Positions 15,231-22,582 of a DNA stretch of 64,000 nucleotides are shown here, piece after piece (positions within the stretch are counted from its first letter, which is position 1; the number at the start of each line of letters is the position of its first letter). The notes beneath the pieces were generated by a model. The model searched no databases, was not told the origin of the DNA, and was given only the letters and a program-made list of their open reading frames with translations. The position numbers and the translations under genes are program-made. This DNA comes from Streptomyces liliiviolaceus (GTDB lineage: Bacteria; Actinomycetota; Actinomycetes; Streptomycetales; Streptomycetaceae): the NCBI RefSeq assembly GCF_018070025.1, contig NZ_JAGPYQ010000004.1:1-64000 (forward strand), written 5' to 3'.

Positions 15231-15685
15231 GCGGGGCGTCCTGTCCGGGGTGGGCGGTGGGTGGTCGCCGCGCGCGCGAGGGGTGGGGGCCGCCATGGGT
15301 GAGTGGCCGGTGGGTGCGCCGCGGTGGTGGGGGCCGTGCGGCGGGATAAGGGGATGTCGAGTGTGGTGTCGGGTGTGCAGTGGCTGCATGCGCGCAGTCC
15401 CTCGGCGAGGAGCCGGCGGGCTTCGTCGCGGCTGACGGGCCGACGCCGTTTGCCGATCGCGTAGCAGTGGCCGGCGTGGACTTCGGCCGGTGGCCGTCCG
15501 TCGCCGATGCCCAGCTCGACGACCCACTCCGGCTCGCGCTCGCGCCGGGCCCGCTGCACGCGTTCCTGCTGGGCCTGCCGCTCGGTCAGGGCGGCGATCT
15601 TCGCGTCTATGCGCTGCACACACATGGCGTGCCAGGTCCGCAGCGTGTGCAGCCTCGGCAGGTCAGGGGGCAGGTCATCGAGCAT
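15158..15685 (-). CDS. DUF6233-type protein
   Basis: 175 residues from ATG 15685 (MLDDLPPDLPRLHTLRTWHA). The pattern RLHTLRTWHAMCVQRIDAKI, then a charged helix, then PEWVVELGIGDGRPPAEVHA, then KRRRPVSRDEARRLLAEGLR matches Streptomyces DUF6233 proteins as I know them. The tail beyond ACSHCTPDTTL is low-complexity Pro/Arg/Thr and overlaps the small zinc-ribbon gene. Function unknown. The family is frequent on plasmids and in phage-like regions. Confidence 0.65.
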   Translation of the reverse strand: MLDDLPPDLPRLHTLRTWHAMCVQRIDAKIAALTERQAQQERVQRARREREPEWVVELGIGDGRPPAEVHAGHCYAIGKRRRPVSRDEARRLLAEGLRACSHCTPDTTLDIPLSRRTAPTTAAHPPATHPWRPPPLARAATTHRPPRTGRPACPPLPRPRSANRTPPPSPSPAAT

Positions 15686-15812
15686 GGATCGTCCCTGGGG
15701 GTTGTGGACGGGCCGGACCCGCCCCTCTCGCATAACCGAATACTAGTTCGATAACGTGGGGCGGGCACGAGCGGGCCCTGCGCTCGACGATTCTGCTGTG
15801 GAGGTGGGTGCG

Positions 15813-16322
15813 ATGCTGCTCAACCCGCCGGGACCGCTGCCCGCCGACCTGCTGCCGCACTGGCCGTACGCCCGCGCCCTCGATCAGGCGCTCACCGGCC
15901 GCGGCATCCCGCCGGGCGCGGTGCGGGTGGAACGCGCCTACGGCGCCCCCGAGACCGCGGTGCTCCTGGTCCTCGGATGGGATGCCAGCCGGTGCGCGGG
16001 CCAGGGCGGCATCCGGCTCGGGTGGAGCGATGACAGCGGCTGGTCCCACGCCCTGATCCGCCCTGTCGGGTCCGCGGTCTCCCGCGGCCCGCTGGCCGCG
16101 CTGCGCCGGGTGTTCGCTGCGCCGGAGGCGGTCGCGGACGTGGCGCACGCGCTGGTGACCGGCGGGTTCGGCGACTACGCCCGGCAGTGGCACGAGCAAT
16201 GGGACGGTGCCCGGGACGTGCGCGAGGGGATCGGAGCGTTCCGGCAGGCCGTTGGCCAGCGCACGGCCCCGAAATCCTCTGACGGTCGGTCAGCGCCCGC
16301 ATTACGATGCGCTTATGAGTGA
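15813..16322 (+). CDS. DUF6292-like hypothetical protein
   Basis: A 169-residue protein starting MLLNPPGPLPADLL, preceded by GGAGGTGGG. Key stretches are HWPYARALDQALTGRGIP, LGWDASRC and IRLGWSDDSGW, similar to DUF6292 proteins in which the pattern LGWSxxxGW recurs. It overlaps the PIN-domain gene by 8 bases, so the two are coupled. This resembles antitoxin-toxin order, but the protein is larger than usual antitoxins. Function unknown. Confidence 0.5.
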   Translation: MLLNPPGPLPADLLPHWPYARALDQALTGRGIPPGAVRVERAYGAPETAVLLVLGWDASRCAGQGGIRLGWSDDSGWSHALIRPVGSAVSRGPLAALRRVFAAPEAVADVAHALVTGGFGDYARQWHEQWDGARDVREGIGAFRQAVGQRTAPKSSDGRSAPALRCAYE

Positions 16323-17325
16323 GTTTGCGCTGGTCGCACGGCGCACCTTGTATCAGCGCGGGCCGCTGCGCCGCGCGTTGCTGGACACGTCCGTGCTGAC
16401 TTCGGACGTCATTGCGGCCACTACGCGGCGGGAGCCGTCGTCATTCGTTGCCGGGGCGCGGGCGGGGACGGTGCGGTGCCTGATTCCGGTGCACGTGGCG
16501 GAGGAAGTGCCGCGGGTGCTGGGCGACCGGCACCGTGAGGGCGGTGGCCGGTTCGATCTGGGGCGGGCGCTGGACCTGTGGGAGTCCCAGTACCTGCCCG
16601 TTCTGTACGTCGTGGACGCCACGGGTCTGCCGCAGACGCCCGAGGCGAGGGTGCTGGCCGGGCGGGATCCGTCCGACGTGCCGATGCTGTTGCTGGCCGG
16701 GGTGATCGCTCCGGTGGTCATCATCGGGACCGATCCGGACCTGCTCGACAGCGGGCTCGCGGTCGGCGCATGGAGAGACCTGCGCTCGGCTCTGGGTGAT
16801 GTCGGGGTGACGGAGGGCCGGATGGCCGACCTGGAGCGCCAGGCCGACGTCCTGATCAACATCACGGGCAACGTGGTCCAGGGGGTGATGCGGCGCAGTG
16901 GTCCGAAGCAGCTCGCGGTCGCAGCCGCGGTGATCGCCCCGGTGGCCGGGGCGCTGTACCTGCGGCAGCGCAAGCGCCCGCGCGTTGGTCCGCAGCGGCA
17001 GCCGTGGCTGCCCACGCTGGTGGAGTACGCCTCGGCGCGGCTGGCCGTACATGTCGAGCGGCACACCCGTGGTGAGGACCGGTGGCGGCCGGCGGAGCGG
17101 GGAACGCCCGGCGACACGCTGCTGCACCTGGTCGCCCGGACGCTGGTCGGCTCCCGGGAGCCCTTGACCCGCACGGCGATCGTGGAGCGCCTCGGCGAGG
17201 CTGTCCCCGGAGTGGGGCACATGGTGCGGATGGCGGCCGTCCTGGAGGTGCTGACCGCTCACGCGATGTTCGTGGACGTCACGGGGCGGGGGCACTGGCG
17301 GGTCGGCCGCCTCGGCGGCAGGTAA
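16315..17325 (+). CDS. PIN-domain ribonuclease-like protein
   Basis: 336 residues from ATG 16315. A PIN domain occupies residues about 20-150: the first acidic residue is in ALLDTSVLTSDVI (D24), then IPVHVAEEVPRVL (E63/E64), GRDPSDVPMLLLAG (D118, D121) and VVIIGTDPDLLDSG (D140, D142). These form the usual metal-binding acidic set, so RNase activity is plausible. A hydrophobic segment follows near residues 205-225 (QLAVAAAVIAPVAGALYL), and the C-terminus looks like a winged helix (TAIVERLGEAVPGVGHMVRM). PIN plus a membrane helix plus winged helix is unusual for a simple toxin. Confidence 0.7.
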   Translation: MSEFALVARRTLYQRGPLRRALLDTSVLTSDVIAATTRREPSSFVAGARAGTVRCLIPVHVAEEVPRVLGDRHREGGGRFDLGRALDLWESQYLPVLYVVDATGLPQTPEARVLAGRDPSDVPMLLLAGVIAPVVIIGTDPDLLDSGLAVGAWRDLRSALGDVGVTEGRMADLERQADVLINITGNVVQGVMRRSGPKQLAVAAAVIAPVAGALYLRQRKRPRVGPQRQPWLPTLVEYASARLAVHVERHTRGEDRWRPAERGTPGDTLLHLVARTLVGSREPLTRTAIVERLGEAVPGVGHMVRMAAVLEVLTAHAMFVDVTGRGHWRVGRLGGR

Positions 17326-17341
17326 CCCGCCCAAAGCGTGA

Positions 17342-17369
17342 GGCCCGCCCGTCGTGAGACTGGCGGGCC
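17342..17369 (+). terminator. Terminator hairpin
   Basis: GGCCCGCC (17342-17349) pairs with GGCGGGCC (17362-17369) 16 bases after the PIN gene stop. There is no T run, as often in Streptomyces. Confidence 0.55.
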
Positions 17370-17619
17370 GCAGCTGCTCCCCAGGCGGAACGGTCACCGC
17401 ACTTCCCAACTGACTTCCGTAGCTACCCCGGAGTGTGGGCGCTCGGTACCGTGGAATCCGGCGGGTTGTGGGCCAAGTTCGCCGCGGCGAACTTGAGAAC
17501 GATCAAACATGTGGCCGCCTGGCGTCCTCTCGGTGACCGTGGTGGTTGGACCGGAAGGTTGGGTGTGAGCACGGCTGCATTGCGCAGTCATCTCCTGTGG
17601 CGTGAGGCAGGGGTGAGGT

Positions 17620-17970
17620 ATGGGCAGTGACCAGACACGACCGAACGGCGGGCGCCTGCGTGTGTCCAGCGCGAGCGTCGGCGACTGCGTGACGGTGTCG
17701 GTGGAGGGGGCGGTGGACCACCTGTCCTCGTTTCAGCTCGCGGGTGCGTTGACCAGCGCTCTGACCGGCGATGTCCAGTGGATAAAGGTTGATCTTCAGC
17801 AGGTGGAGTTCTGCGACTGCTCCGGGCTGAATGTCCTGCTCGGTGCGCGTGAGCGTGCACTTGAGGCAGGGGCTGGGTTCCGGGTGACGGAACCGGTCAG
17901 CGCCGTGGTTGCGCGGCTGTTCGACATGACGGGGACGGGGTCATTGCTGCTGGGGCAGACGGCTGCTTGA
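17620..17970 (+). CDS. STAS-domain anti-sigma factor antagonist
   Basis: A 116-residue single STAS domain. The signature VDLQQVEFCDCSGLNVLLGA contains the serine (in DCSG) that anti-sigma kinases phosphorylate. The N-terminal strand VSVEGAVDHLSSFQL and the final helix (VVARLFDMTG) fit the family. It would displace a sigma factor from its anti-sigma partner in stress or development signalling. No kinase gene is adjacent. It is the first of five STAS genes in this window. Confidence 0.8.
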   Translation: MGSDQTRPNGGRLRVSSASVGDCVTVSVEGAVDHLSSFQLAGALTSALTGDVQWIKVDLQQVEFCDCSGLNVLLGARERALEAGAGFRVTEPVSAVVARLFDMTGTGSLLLGQTAA

Positions 17971-18110
17971 GGGTGATCTCGGGGTGCATCGGCCGGTGAA
18001 GCGGACGGCCTGGGGTGGGCCCCGGGATGTGTCCAAAAGGGCTCTGAATAGGATGATCGCGGCATATGCTGAGGCATTCGTCAGTCGGCTGTGTCTGCGG
18101 GGAGGCGCCG

Positions 18111-18299
18111 ATGTTCGACACCGTTAAGCCTGCTGCCCAGCGCAGTTATGACGCCTACGTGAAGCATTTGACGCGGTGCACGGAATGCCCGAGGCCGGAC
18201 CTGCGGCGGTGTCCGCAAGGGGGTGCCCTGGTGCAGGTGTATCTCGCGGATGTGAGGGCGCCGGGGGGAGGCCCCGTGGTGTGGGGGCGGACGGCCTGA
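18111..18299 (+). CDS. Small cysteine-containing protein
   Basis: A 62-residue protein, ATG at 18111 after GGGGAGG. It contains CTECPRPDLRRCPQGG, a CxxC with a third Cys 8 residues later, suggesting metal binding. A short tail follows (ALVQVYLADV). Similar mini-proteins sit next to DUF6221 genes in Streptomyces, and the next gene here is DUF6221-like. Confidence 0.5.
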   Translation: MFDTVKPAAQRSYDAYVKHLTRCTECPRPDLRRCPQGGALVQVYLADVRAPGGGPVVWGRTA

Positions 18300-18344
18300 T
18301 GGCGGCCGGCGGCGAGCCGTGTGGTGCGAGGGAGGGCTGCGGCC

Positions 18345-18671
18345 GTGCCTGTCGTCACCCGTCTGATGTCGTTCCTCGGGGACCGGTGGCAGGAGGAGCA
18401 GCGCGATGCCGCGCTCTTCCATGAGTTTGACTGCCCTGGTCCTGTACAGGCCGGACGCGTCAGCCGCTGCTCCTGCCCCTGTCCTGCCCAGATCCTCGAC
18501 CGGGTTGCCACCGATCGGCGGATCGTGCGGGACTGCGAGCAGCGCATAAGACGGGAGCAGGACAGGGGCTTGTGCTGGTCTGTGGAGTCGGTCCGTGCTT
18601 TTCAGGTCATGAAGGCCTTCGCGCTGCCCTACGAACTGCACCCCGGATGGCAGGAGTCCTGGCGTCCCTGA
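18345..18671 (+). CDS. DUF6221-family protein
   Basis: 108 residues from GTG 18345 (GGGAGGG upstream). The pattern MSFLGDRWQEEQRDAALFHE, then ILDRVATDRRIVRDCEQRIR, then ALPYELHPGWQESWRP at the C-terminus is the DUF6221 layout, a widespread uncharacterised Streptomyces family. This copy lacks most of the Trp/Pro-rich middle seen in longer members but has a compact Cys cluster (SRCSCPCP). Confidence 0.7.
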   Translation: MPVVTRLMSFLGDRWQEEQRDAALFHEFDCPGPVQAGRVSRCSCPCPAQILDRVATDRRIVRDCEQRIRREQDRGLCWSVESVRAFQVMKAFALPYELHPGWQESWRP

Positions 18672-18736
18672 CGGCACAGCGCAGAGCCTGATGAGGAAGC
18701 CCTCTGCATGGAGTCCGGAAACCCTGGCCGGGTGCT

Positions 18737-18773
18737 TGTCCGGCGAGTATCCGCGCCGCTGTACTGACAGCTG
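18737..18773 (+). repeat. 37-bp direct repeat, copy 1
   Basis: Matches 19419-19455 at 33 of 37 positions (both begin TGTCCGG and end with CTGTACTGA then G-rich AGCTG). In one frame both encode a peptide of type SGE.P.RCT.S. It may be a duplicated gene tail or a site. Purpose unknown. Confidence 0.55.
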
Positions 18774-18829
18774 GTTGCGCTGCGGCCATTGGCCAGAGCT
18801 TGCACGTAGAGGGCTTCCACATCAGGTTC

Positions 18830-19207
18830 TCAGACGCGGCGAAGGCAGGTCTGCGGGACCTGGCCGCCGGAGACGATGCGCCACTCGCTTCCGTCCTTCC
18901 CGCAGGCCCGGTAGGCCGGTCCGCTCTGGGTCCGGCCGATCGCGACGATGCAGGAGCGGACGATCTGGCCGCGGTGGAGGTGGTGGTGGACGGGTGAGTT
19001 CATCGTGGCGACTCGTCCGTCGTAGGGGCCGGGGCGGCGGACCGCGACGCGTTGTACTGCGCGCCACTTGGTCGTGCACGGCTTGGCTGCGGGTGCGTGC
19101 GCGGAAACTGCGGCGGGGGCGCCGGCCGCGGCCGGGGTGGTGGCTAGGGCGAGGCCGGAGAGGGTTGCGGCCACCATGGCGGCCGCCGTCATCAGTCGTT
19201 GGATCAT
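18830..19207 (-). CDS. Small secreted protein
   Basis: A 125-residue protein. The N-terminal signal peptide (LMTAAAMVAATLSGLALATT, then PAAAGAPA) is followed by a mature part of about 85 residues with three Cys (KPCTTKW, RSCIVAIG, RACGKDG) and a fourth near the end (QTCLRR). The pattern PVHHHLHRGQIVRSC with RACGKDGSEWRIV resembles small SH3-like secreted proteins of Streptomyces that may bind cell wall. Function not established. Confidence 0.65.
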   Translation of the reverse strand: MIQRLMTAAAMVAATLSGLALATTPAAAGAPAAVSAHAPAAKPCTTKWRAVQRVAVRRPGPYDGRVATMNSPVHHHLHRGQIVRSCIVAIGRTQSGPAYRACGKDGSEWRIVSGGQVPQTCLRRV

Positions 19208-19418
19208 GATCGGTCTATGGCGTCCACCCAGCAGCGGGTCACGGGCGCGGGCCGACTGTCACCCGGCGGTGTACCGCTCCCGCGTCAGCGAGCGACCGCC
19301 TCCGTGTCAGCGAGTGGTCACGCCCGTGTCAGCGGGTGCCTGTGCCATGCATCTCCCGATGGCTCAGAACCTGAGGTGGAATCCCTGTACCGGTGGTCCG
19401 GAAAGGCCGGTTGGCGCA

Positions 19419-19455
19419 TGTCCGGTGAGCATCCGCACCGCTGTACTGAGAGCTG
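19419..19455 (+). repeat. 37-bp direct repeat, copy 2
   Basis: Second copy of the 18737-18773 repeat, ending about 48 bases before the start of the gene at 19503. Confidence 0.55.
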
Positions 19456-19502
19456 ATGGTGCCGCGGCTTCGTGAACAGCTCGGTCAAAGGAGAGGGAGC
19501 CT

Positions 19503-19826
19503 ATGACGAACACCCCCGTCCCCGTCGGCTTTGAGCCTGTGAAGTACGCCGTGTCCGCCCTCCCCGTCTGGCACCTCGACTACGCGGCCTACGTGATCCG
19601 GGTGATGGTCCGCCCTCTGGGCCGGTGGGTGATCTTCCATGCCGGTCCGCAAGGTGGCCATGGCGGCAGGTACCTGACCGCCAACGGCACCTGGTCCCGC
19701 GATGAACACCTCTTCGGTCTCGAAGAGGCACGTGCCCTGGCCATGGACGCAGCCTTGACCGTCTCCGTGCACGGCCGCACCGTGGCCGAAGTGATCGCCG
19801 CGGACAAGCCGGCAGTGGTCCGCTGA
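19503..19826 (+). CDS. Hypothetical protein
   Basis: A 107-residue protein preceded by GGAGAGGGAGCCT, a good ribosome site for ATG 19503. Trp/Tyr-rich first half (VWHLDYAAYVIRVM, GRWVIFHAG), a Gly-rich turn (GPQGGHGGRYL) and a helical C-terminus (FGLEEARALAMDAAL). No membrane segment or cysteine. Family not recognised. Confidence 0.55.
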   Translation: MTNTPVPVGFEPVKYAVSALPVWHLDYAAYVIRVMVRPLGRWVIFHAGPQGGHGGRYLTANGTWSRDEHLFGLEEARALAMDAALTVSVHGRTVAEVIAADKPAVVR

Positions 19827-19838
19827 CCACTCAGGTTC

Positions 19839-20038
19839 TCAGAGGCTGATGCCGGAGAGCCGGGAGAGCCGTTCGAGCTGGGGGTTGCTGCGCCGGTTCA
19901 GGGACGACAGGACGCGGAAGACTTCCCGGCCCATGGGATGGATGCGGGCCATCTGCGGAGCCGTGTCGAACGCCGACGACAGGTTCTCCAGCGCGCCCTC
20001 GCGGTCGCCGATGTCGATCTGAGCGCGCAGCTCCGAGG
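19839..20038 (-). pseudogene. C-terminal remnant of an XRE/TPR-type regulator
   Basis: The minus strand reads SELRAQIDIGDREGALENLS, then FDTAPQMARIHPMGREVFRV, then RLSRLSGISL and stop. This is the typical tail of Streptomyces XRE regulators with a helical-repeat C-terminus. Homology ends abruptly near 20038, and no start exists. A 13-residue scrap of the same tail (LKRLSQLFEISL) lies at 31403-31441. Confidence 0.6.
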
Positions 20039-20145
20039 GAAATGATCCTCATGCCGTACCCGCACCACCGAATCCTGCAGCCCACGAGTACAGCCGGGTC
20101 ATGCGGCGGCCGGAATGACTGGGACGTGTAGACGGCGTGCGTACG

Positions 20146-21876
20146 TCAGTCGGGCCGCTCGGAAGGTGGGCGGTGTCCTGGCCGGTTGAGAGTGACGGTA
20201 AGCCAGGGGTCCACGTGCACCAGGAAGTTGGTGTGCCCATTATCCACCGAGCCCGGCAAATGGTGCTCCTGGGCGCGTTGCCAGATCTCCTGCGGATGAT
20301 CCGAAGACAGGCGCAGCTGTGCGCGCGGCGCTGAAGCTGCGGGAGGAGCGGCGGAGGAGTCCTCGGCGATGACGAGGTTGCCGTAGGCGACCCAGTTCTG
20401 CCCGTAGCGGTCTGGGTGCAAGCCAAAGACCAGCATCAGGACCTGTCGCACGCGCTGCACATCGGTCACGGCTAGATAGGCGCCCTGCAGTTGTGCGCTG
20501 GACGGACCCGGAGGCGTGGAGTGCGGGGGCGAGGCACGATGCACGGAATGCAGCAGGTGCAGCCGTTGCCCGTCGTCGGTGATCAGCCGGGCCTGGCGTG
20601 CTGCCCATTGCCCTGCATGTGTGTCTTCGTGGTCTTGAACCTGGGCGGTGCGCAGGTAGGGCATGGGGATGACGCTTCCCGGTACGGCGTCAGCCAGTTG
20701 GTCATTGAACTCGGCCAGCACCGCGCGGGCTTGCTCTGGCGAGGGTGGCTGTACGCGAGGGAGCGAGGATGGGGTCAGGAGGTCCTGTGCAAGACCTACC
20801 AGCAAGGGGCGGTCTTGAATGTTGCGGCCATTGGAGCCCAGCCATTCTTGTCCTAGTGCGGCTCCCAGCAGGCTGCCCGTCATGGAGGCAAGCGTGTCGG
20901 TGTCCGCACCCTCCAGACGGGCGGCGGAGGTGAGCGCGTGCTCTGGGCTAGCGGCCGAGCGGGCGGCGAGGTAGGCGGCTGCGACGGCGCACAGAGTCCC
21001 GGAACCGCGAGACTTACCGGTGAGGCCCTGGGACTTCAGGAAGACGCTCGGTGCACTAACGGCGCCGCCCCTGAGTTCCTTGTGCGCGAGTGCGAGGAGT
21101 TCCTCGACTTCGCGGCCGGTGGTTAGCCACAGCCGGTCGAAGGGATGCTCAAGCATGTGTGAAGCGCGTTGCTTCCATTCGTCTTCCAGCGTCTCGAAGA
21201 CCGGCTTTTGCCACTGTGCGGCATTGTCCAGGAGGGCTTCGACTAGCCATCCGTAGGACAAGGGGGCGGGCTGGCGCATGCTTAGCCACAAGGCGTGGGC
21301 GTGGACGATGGCACCGAGGAGTGCTCGGGGATGGCCATGCGTGGTCGCGGCGTCGCGGACGACGTCGGTTGCGAGGTCGTCGAACCGGGTGTCCGCGTGA
21401 TGGCGGATGACGTGCGGTGATACCCGCATCGCGGCACCGTTGGCGCCGGTGTCGAAGTACTTGCGCACGTCGCTGCCGGCGACGGTCCACGGGGAACGTC
21501 CCTGGGCCCAGGCTTTGCAGGAGCGTTTGACGCTGGCACCCGCGCCGCGTTCGTAGGACGGTAGGAGAGGCCATTCGACGCGTTGTAGCCAGGTGAGCCA
21601 TTCGTCGCCGGCGGTGAGCAGGGCCCGTCCGACCGCGATGATCATCTGAGTGTCGTCGCTGTAGTCACCGGCCTTGACCACCTCGGTGAACGGTCGAAAC
21701 CGGTTGCCCGCCAAGCGTTCCCAGGCGACGAACTGATTGAGGCCACTGTCCGCCAACAGGCGCCGGGTTCGGTCTCGGCGCTCGTACGGCCAGCCCAGGG
21801 CATCGCCGACCGCGGCAGCCAGCACCATGCCGACGGCACGATCAGGCCAGGGATGCGGCTGCGGTTCACGGTTCAC
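20146..21876 (-). CDS. ADP-ribosylglycohydrolase (DraG family) with C-terminal extension
   Basis: A 576-residue protein. All DraG-fold motifs are intact: AVGMVLAAAVGDALGWPYE (14-32), the metal-binding GDYSDDTQMI (70-79), TGANGAAMRVSP (143-154), TTHGHPRALLG (179-189) and GADTDTLASMTGS (323-335). These enzymes remove ADP-ribose using two metal ions. Residues about 385-576 form an extra domain of unknown type (QVLMLVFGLHPDRYGQNW). It is the last gene of a three-gene operon, 22 bases after the DarT-like gene. By position it should be the antitoxin or reversal enzyme for that transferase. Confidence 0.82.
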   Translation of the reverse strand: MNREPQPHPWPDRAVGMVLAAAVGDALGWPYERRDRTRRLLADSGLNQFVAWERLAGNRFRPFTEVVKAGDYSDDTQMIIAVGRALLTAGDEWLTWLQRVEWPLLPSYERGAGASVKRSCKAWAQGRSPWTVAGSDVRKYFDTGANGAAMRVSPHVIRHHADTRFDDLATDVVRDAATTHGHPRALLGAIVHAHALWLSMRQPAPLSYGWLVEALLDNAAQWQKPVFETLEDEWKQRASHMLEHPFDRLWLTTGREVEELLALAHKELRGGAVSAPSVFLKSQGLTGKSRGSGTLCAVAAAYLAARSAASPEHALTSAARLEGADTDTLASMTGSLLGAALGQEWLGSNGRNIQDRPLLVGLAQDLLTPSSLPRVQPPSPEQARAVLAEFNDQLADAVPGSVIPMPYLRTAQVQDHEDTHAGQWAARQARLITDDGQRLHLLHSVHRASPPHSTPPGPSSAQLQGAYLAVTDVQRVRQVLMLVFGLHPDRYGQNWVAYGNLVIAEDSSAAPPAASAPRAQLRLSSDHPQEIWQRAQEHHLPGSVDNGHTNFLVHVDPWLTVTLNRPGHRPPSERPD

Positions 21877-21898
21877 GGGGTCACTCTGCCAGAGTCGG

Positions 21899-22582
21899 TC
21901 AGGGGATGAAGGGGAGCTCTGCGGGGCGGTGTCCGGCCCGCACGTTCTGGCTCAGTAGATACTTGTCGAACAGGGTAGGGGCGATGATCAGCGGCGGTAA
22001 TACCGTGCCCATGTCGAGGTGCTGAGTGAGCCGGTAGTGTTCGAGCTCGGCCTGCGCAGCATCTTTCACGACGACCCCGTGCACGTGGCGAAGCGGAATT
22101 GGGCCGGGGAGCAGGACCTCGGCCTGGTCGTCGGTGGGCCACCAGTCGGGATGCCGGACGGTGCGGACCCGTCTGGCGTTCCCGGAAACAGCGGCCTGGA
22201 ACAGGTCAGTGAAGGCGGCGATGCCGCTGCTGACGCCGCCTCCCAGGCCGCGAGCAGCGTTGTAGGGGCAGAATTTCGCTCCTGGCAGCGAAAGCAGCGC
22301 AGGATCCAGGAGCAGAACGACCCAATCCTGGAAGTGGGGATCCTCGGCTCTGGCCCGGTCCAGGTACCACGTATTGGGGTACTCGATGCTGCAGTTAATG
22401 TGGTCCGGGTAGCCGTCCAAACGGGCCCGGTCTGTAGGTCTGAACCCCTCAGTGCCAGCTCGCAGGGTCAGCGCATCGCGTATCTCACCGGTGGCCAGGA
22501 TGTGGGCCAGATTTGCGGACTTGGTGAAGTGACACAGCCGCGTAATCCCGCGGCGCTGTGCTTCGGCCCAGATCTCGTTCAT
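21899..22582 (-). CDS. darT: DarT-like (DUF4433) DNA ADP-ribosyltransferase
   Basis: A 227-residue protein. Family signs are the N-terminal ITRLCHFTKSANLAHILATG (NAD-binding His/Thr), RLDGYPDHINCSIEYPN (residues 55-70), DWVVLLLDPALL, FCPYNAARG and, near the C-terminus, TDDQAEVLLPG with the likely catalytic Glu (E155). DarT enzymes add ADP-ribose to thymidine in single-stranded DNA, blocking replication, and take part in phage defence. The start ATG overlaps the helicase stop (ATGA). The usual partner DarG has a macrodomain; here the adjacent hydrolase is DraG-type. Confidence 0.8.
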   Translation of the reverse strand: MNEIWAEAQRRGITRLCHFTKSANLAHILATGEIRDALTLRAGTEGFRPTDRARLDGYPDHINCSIEYPNTWYLDRARAEDPHFQDWVVLLLDPALLSLPGAKFCPYNAARGLGGGVSSGIAAFTDLFQAAVSGNARRVRTVRHPDWWPTDDQAEVLLPGPIPLRHVHGVVVKDAAQAELEHYRLTQHLDMGTVLPPLIIAPTLFDKYLLSQNVRAGHRPAELPFIP

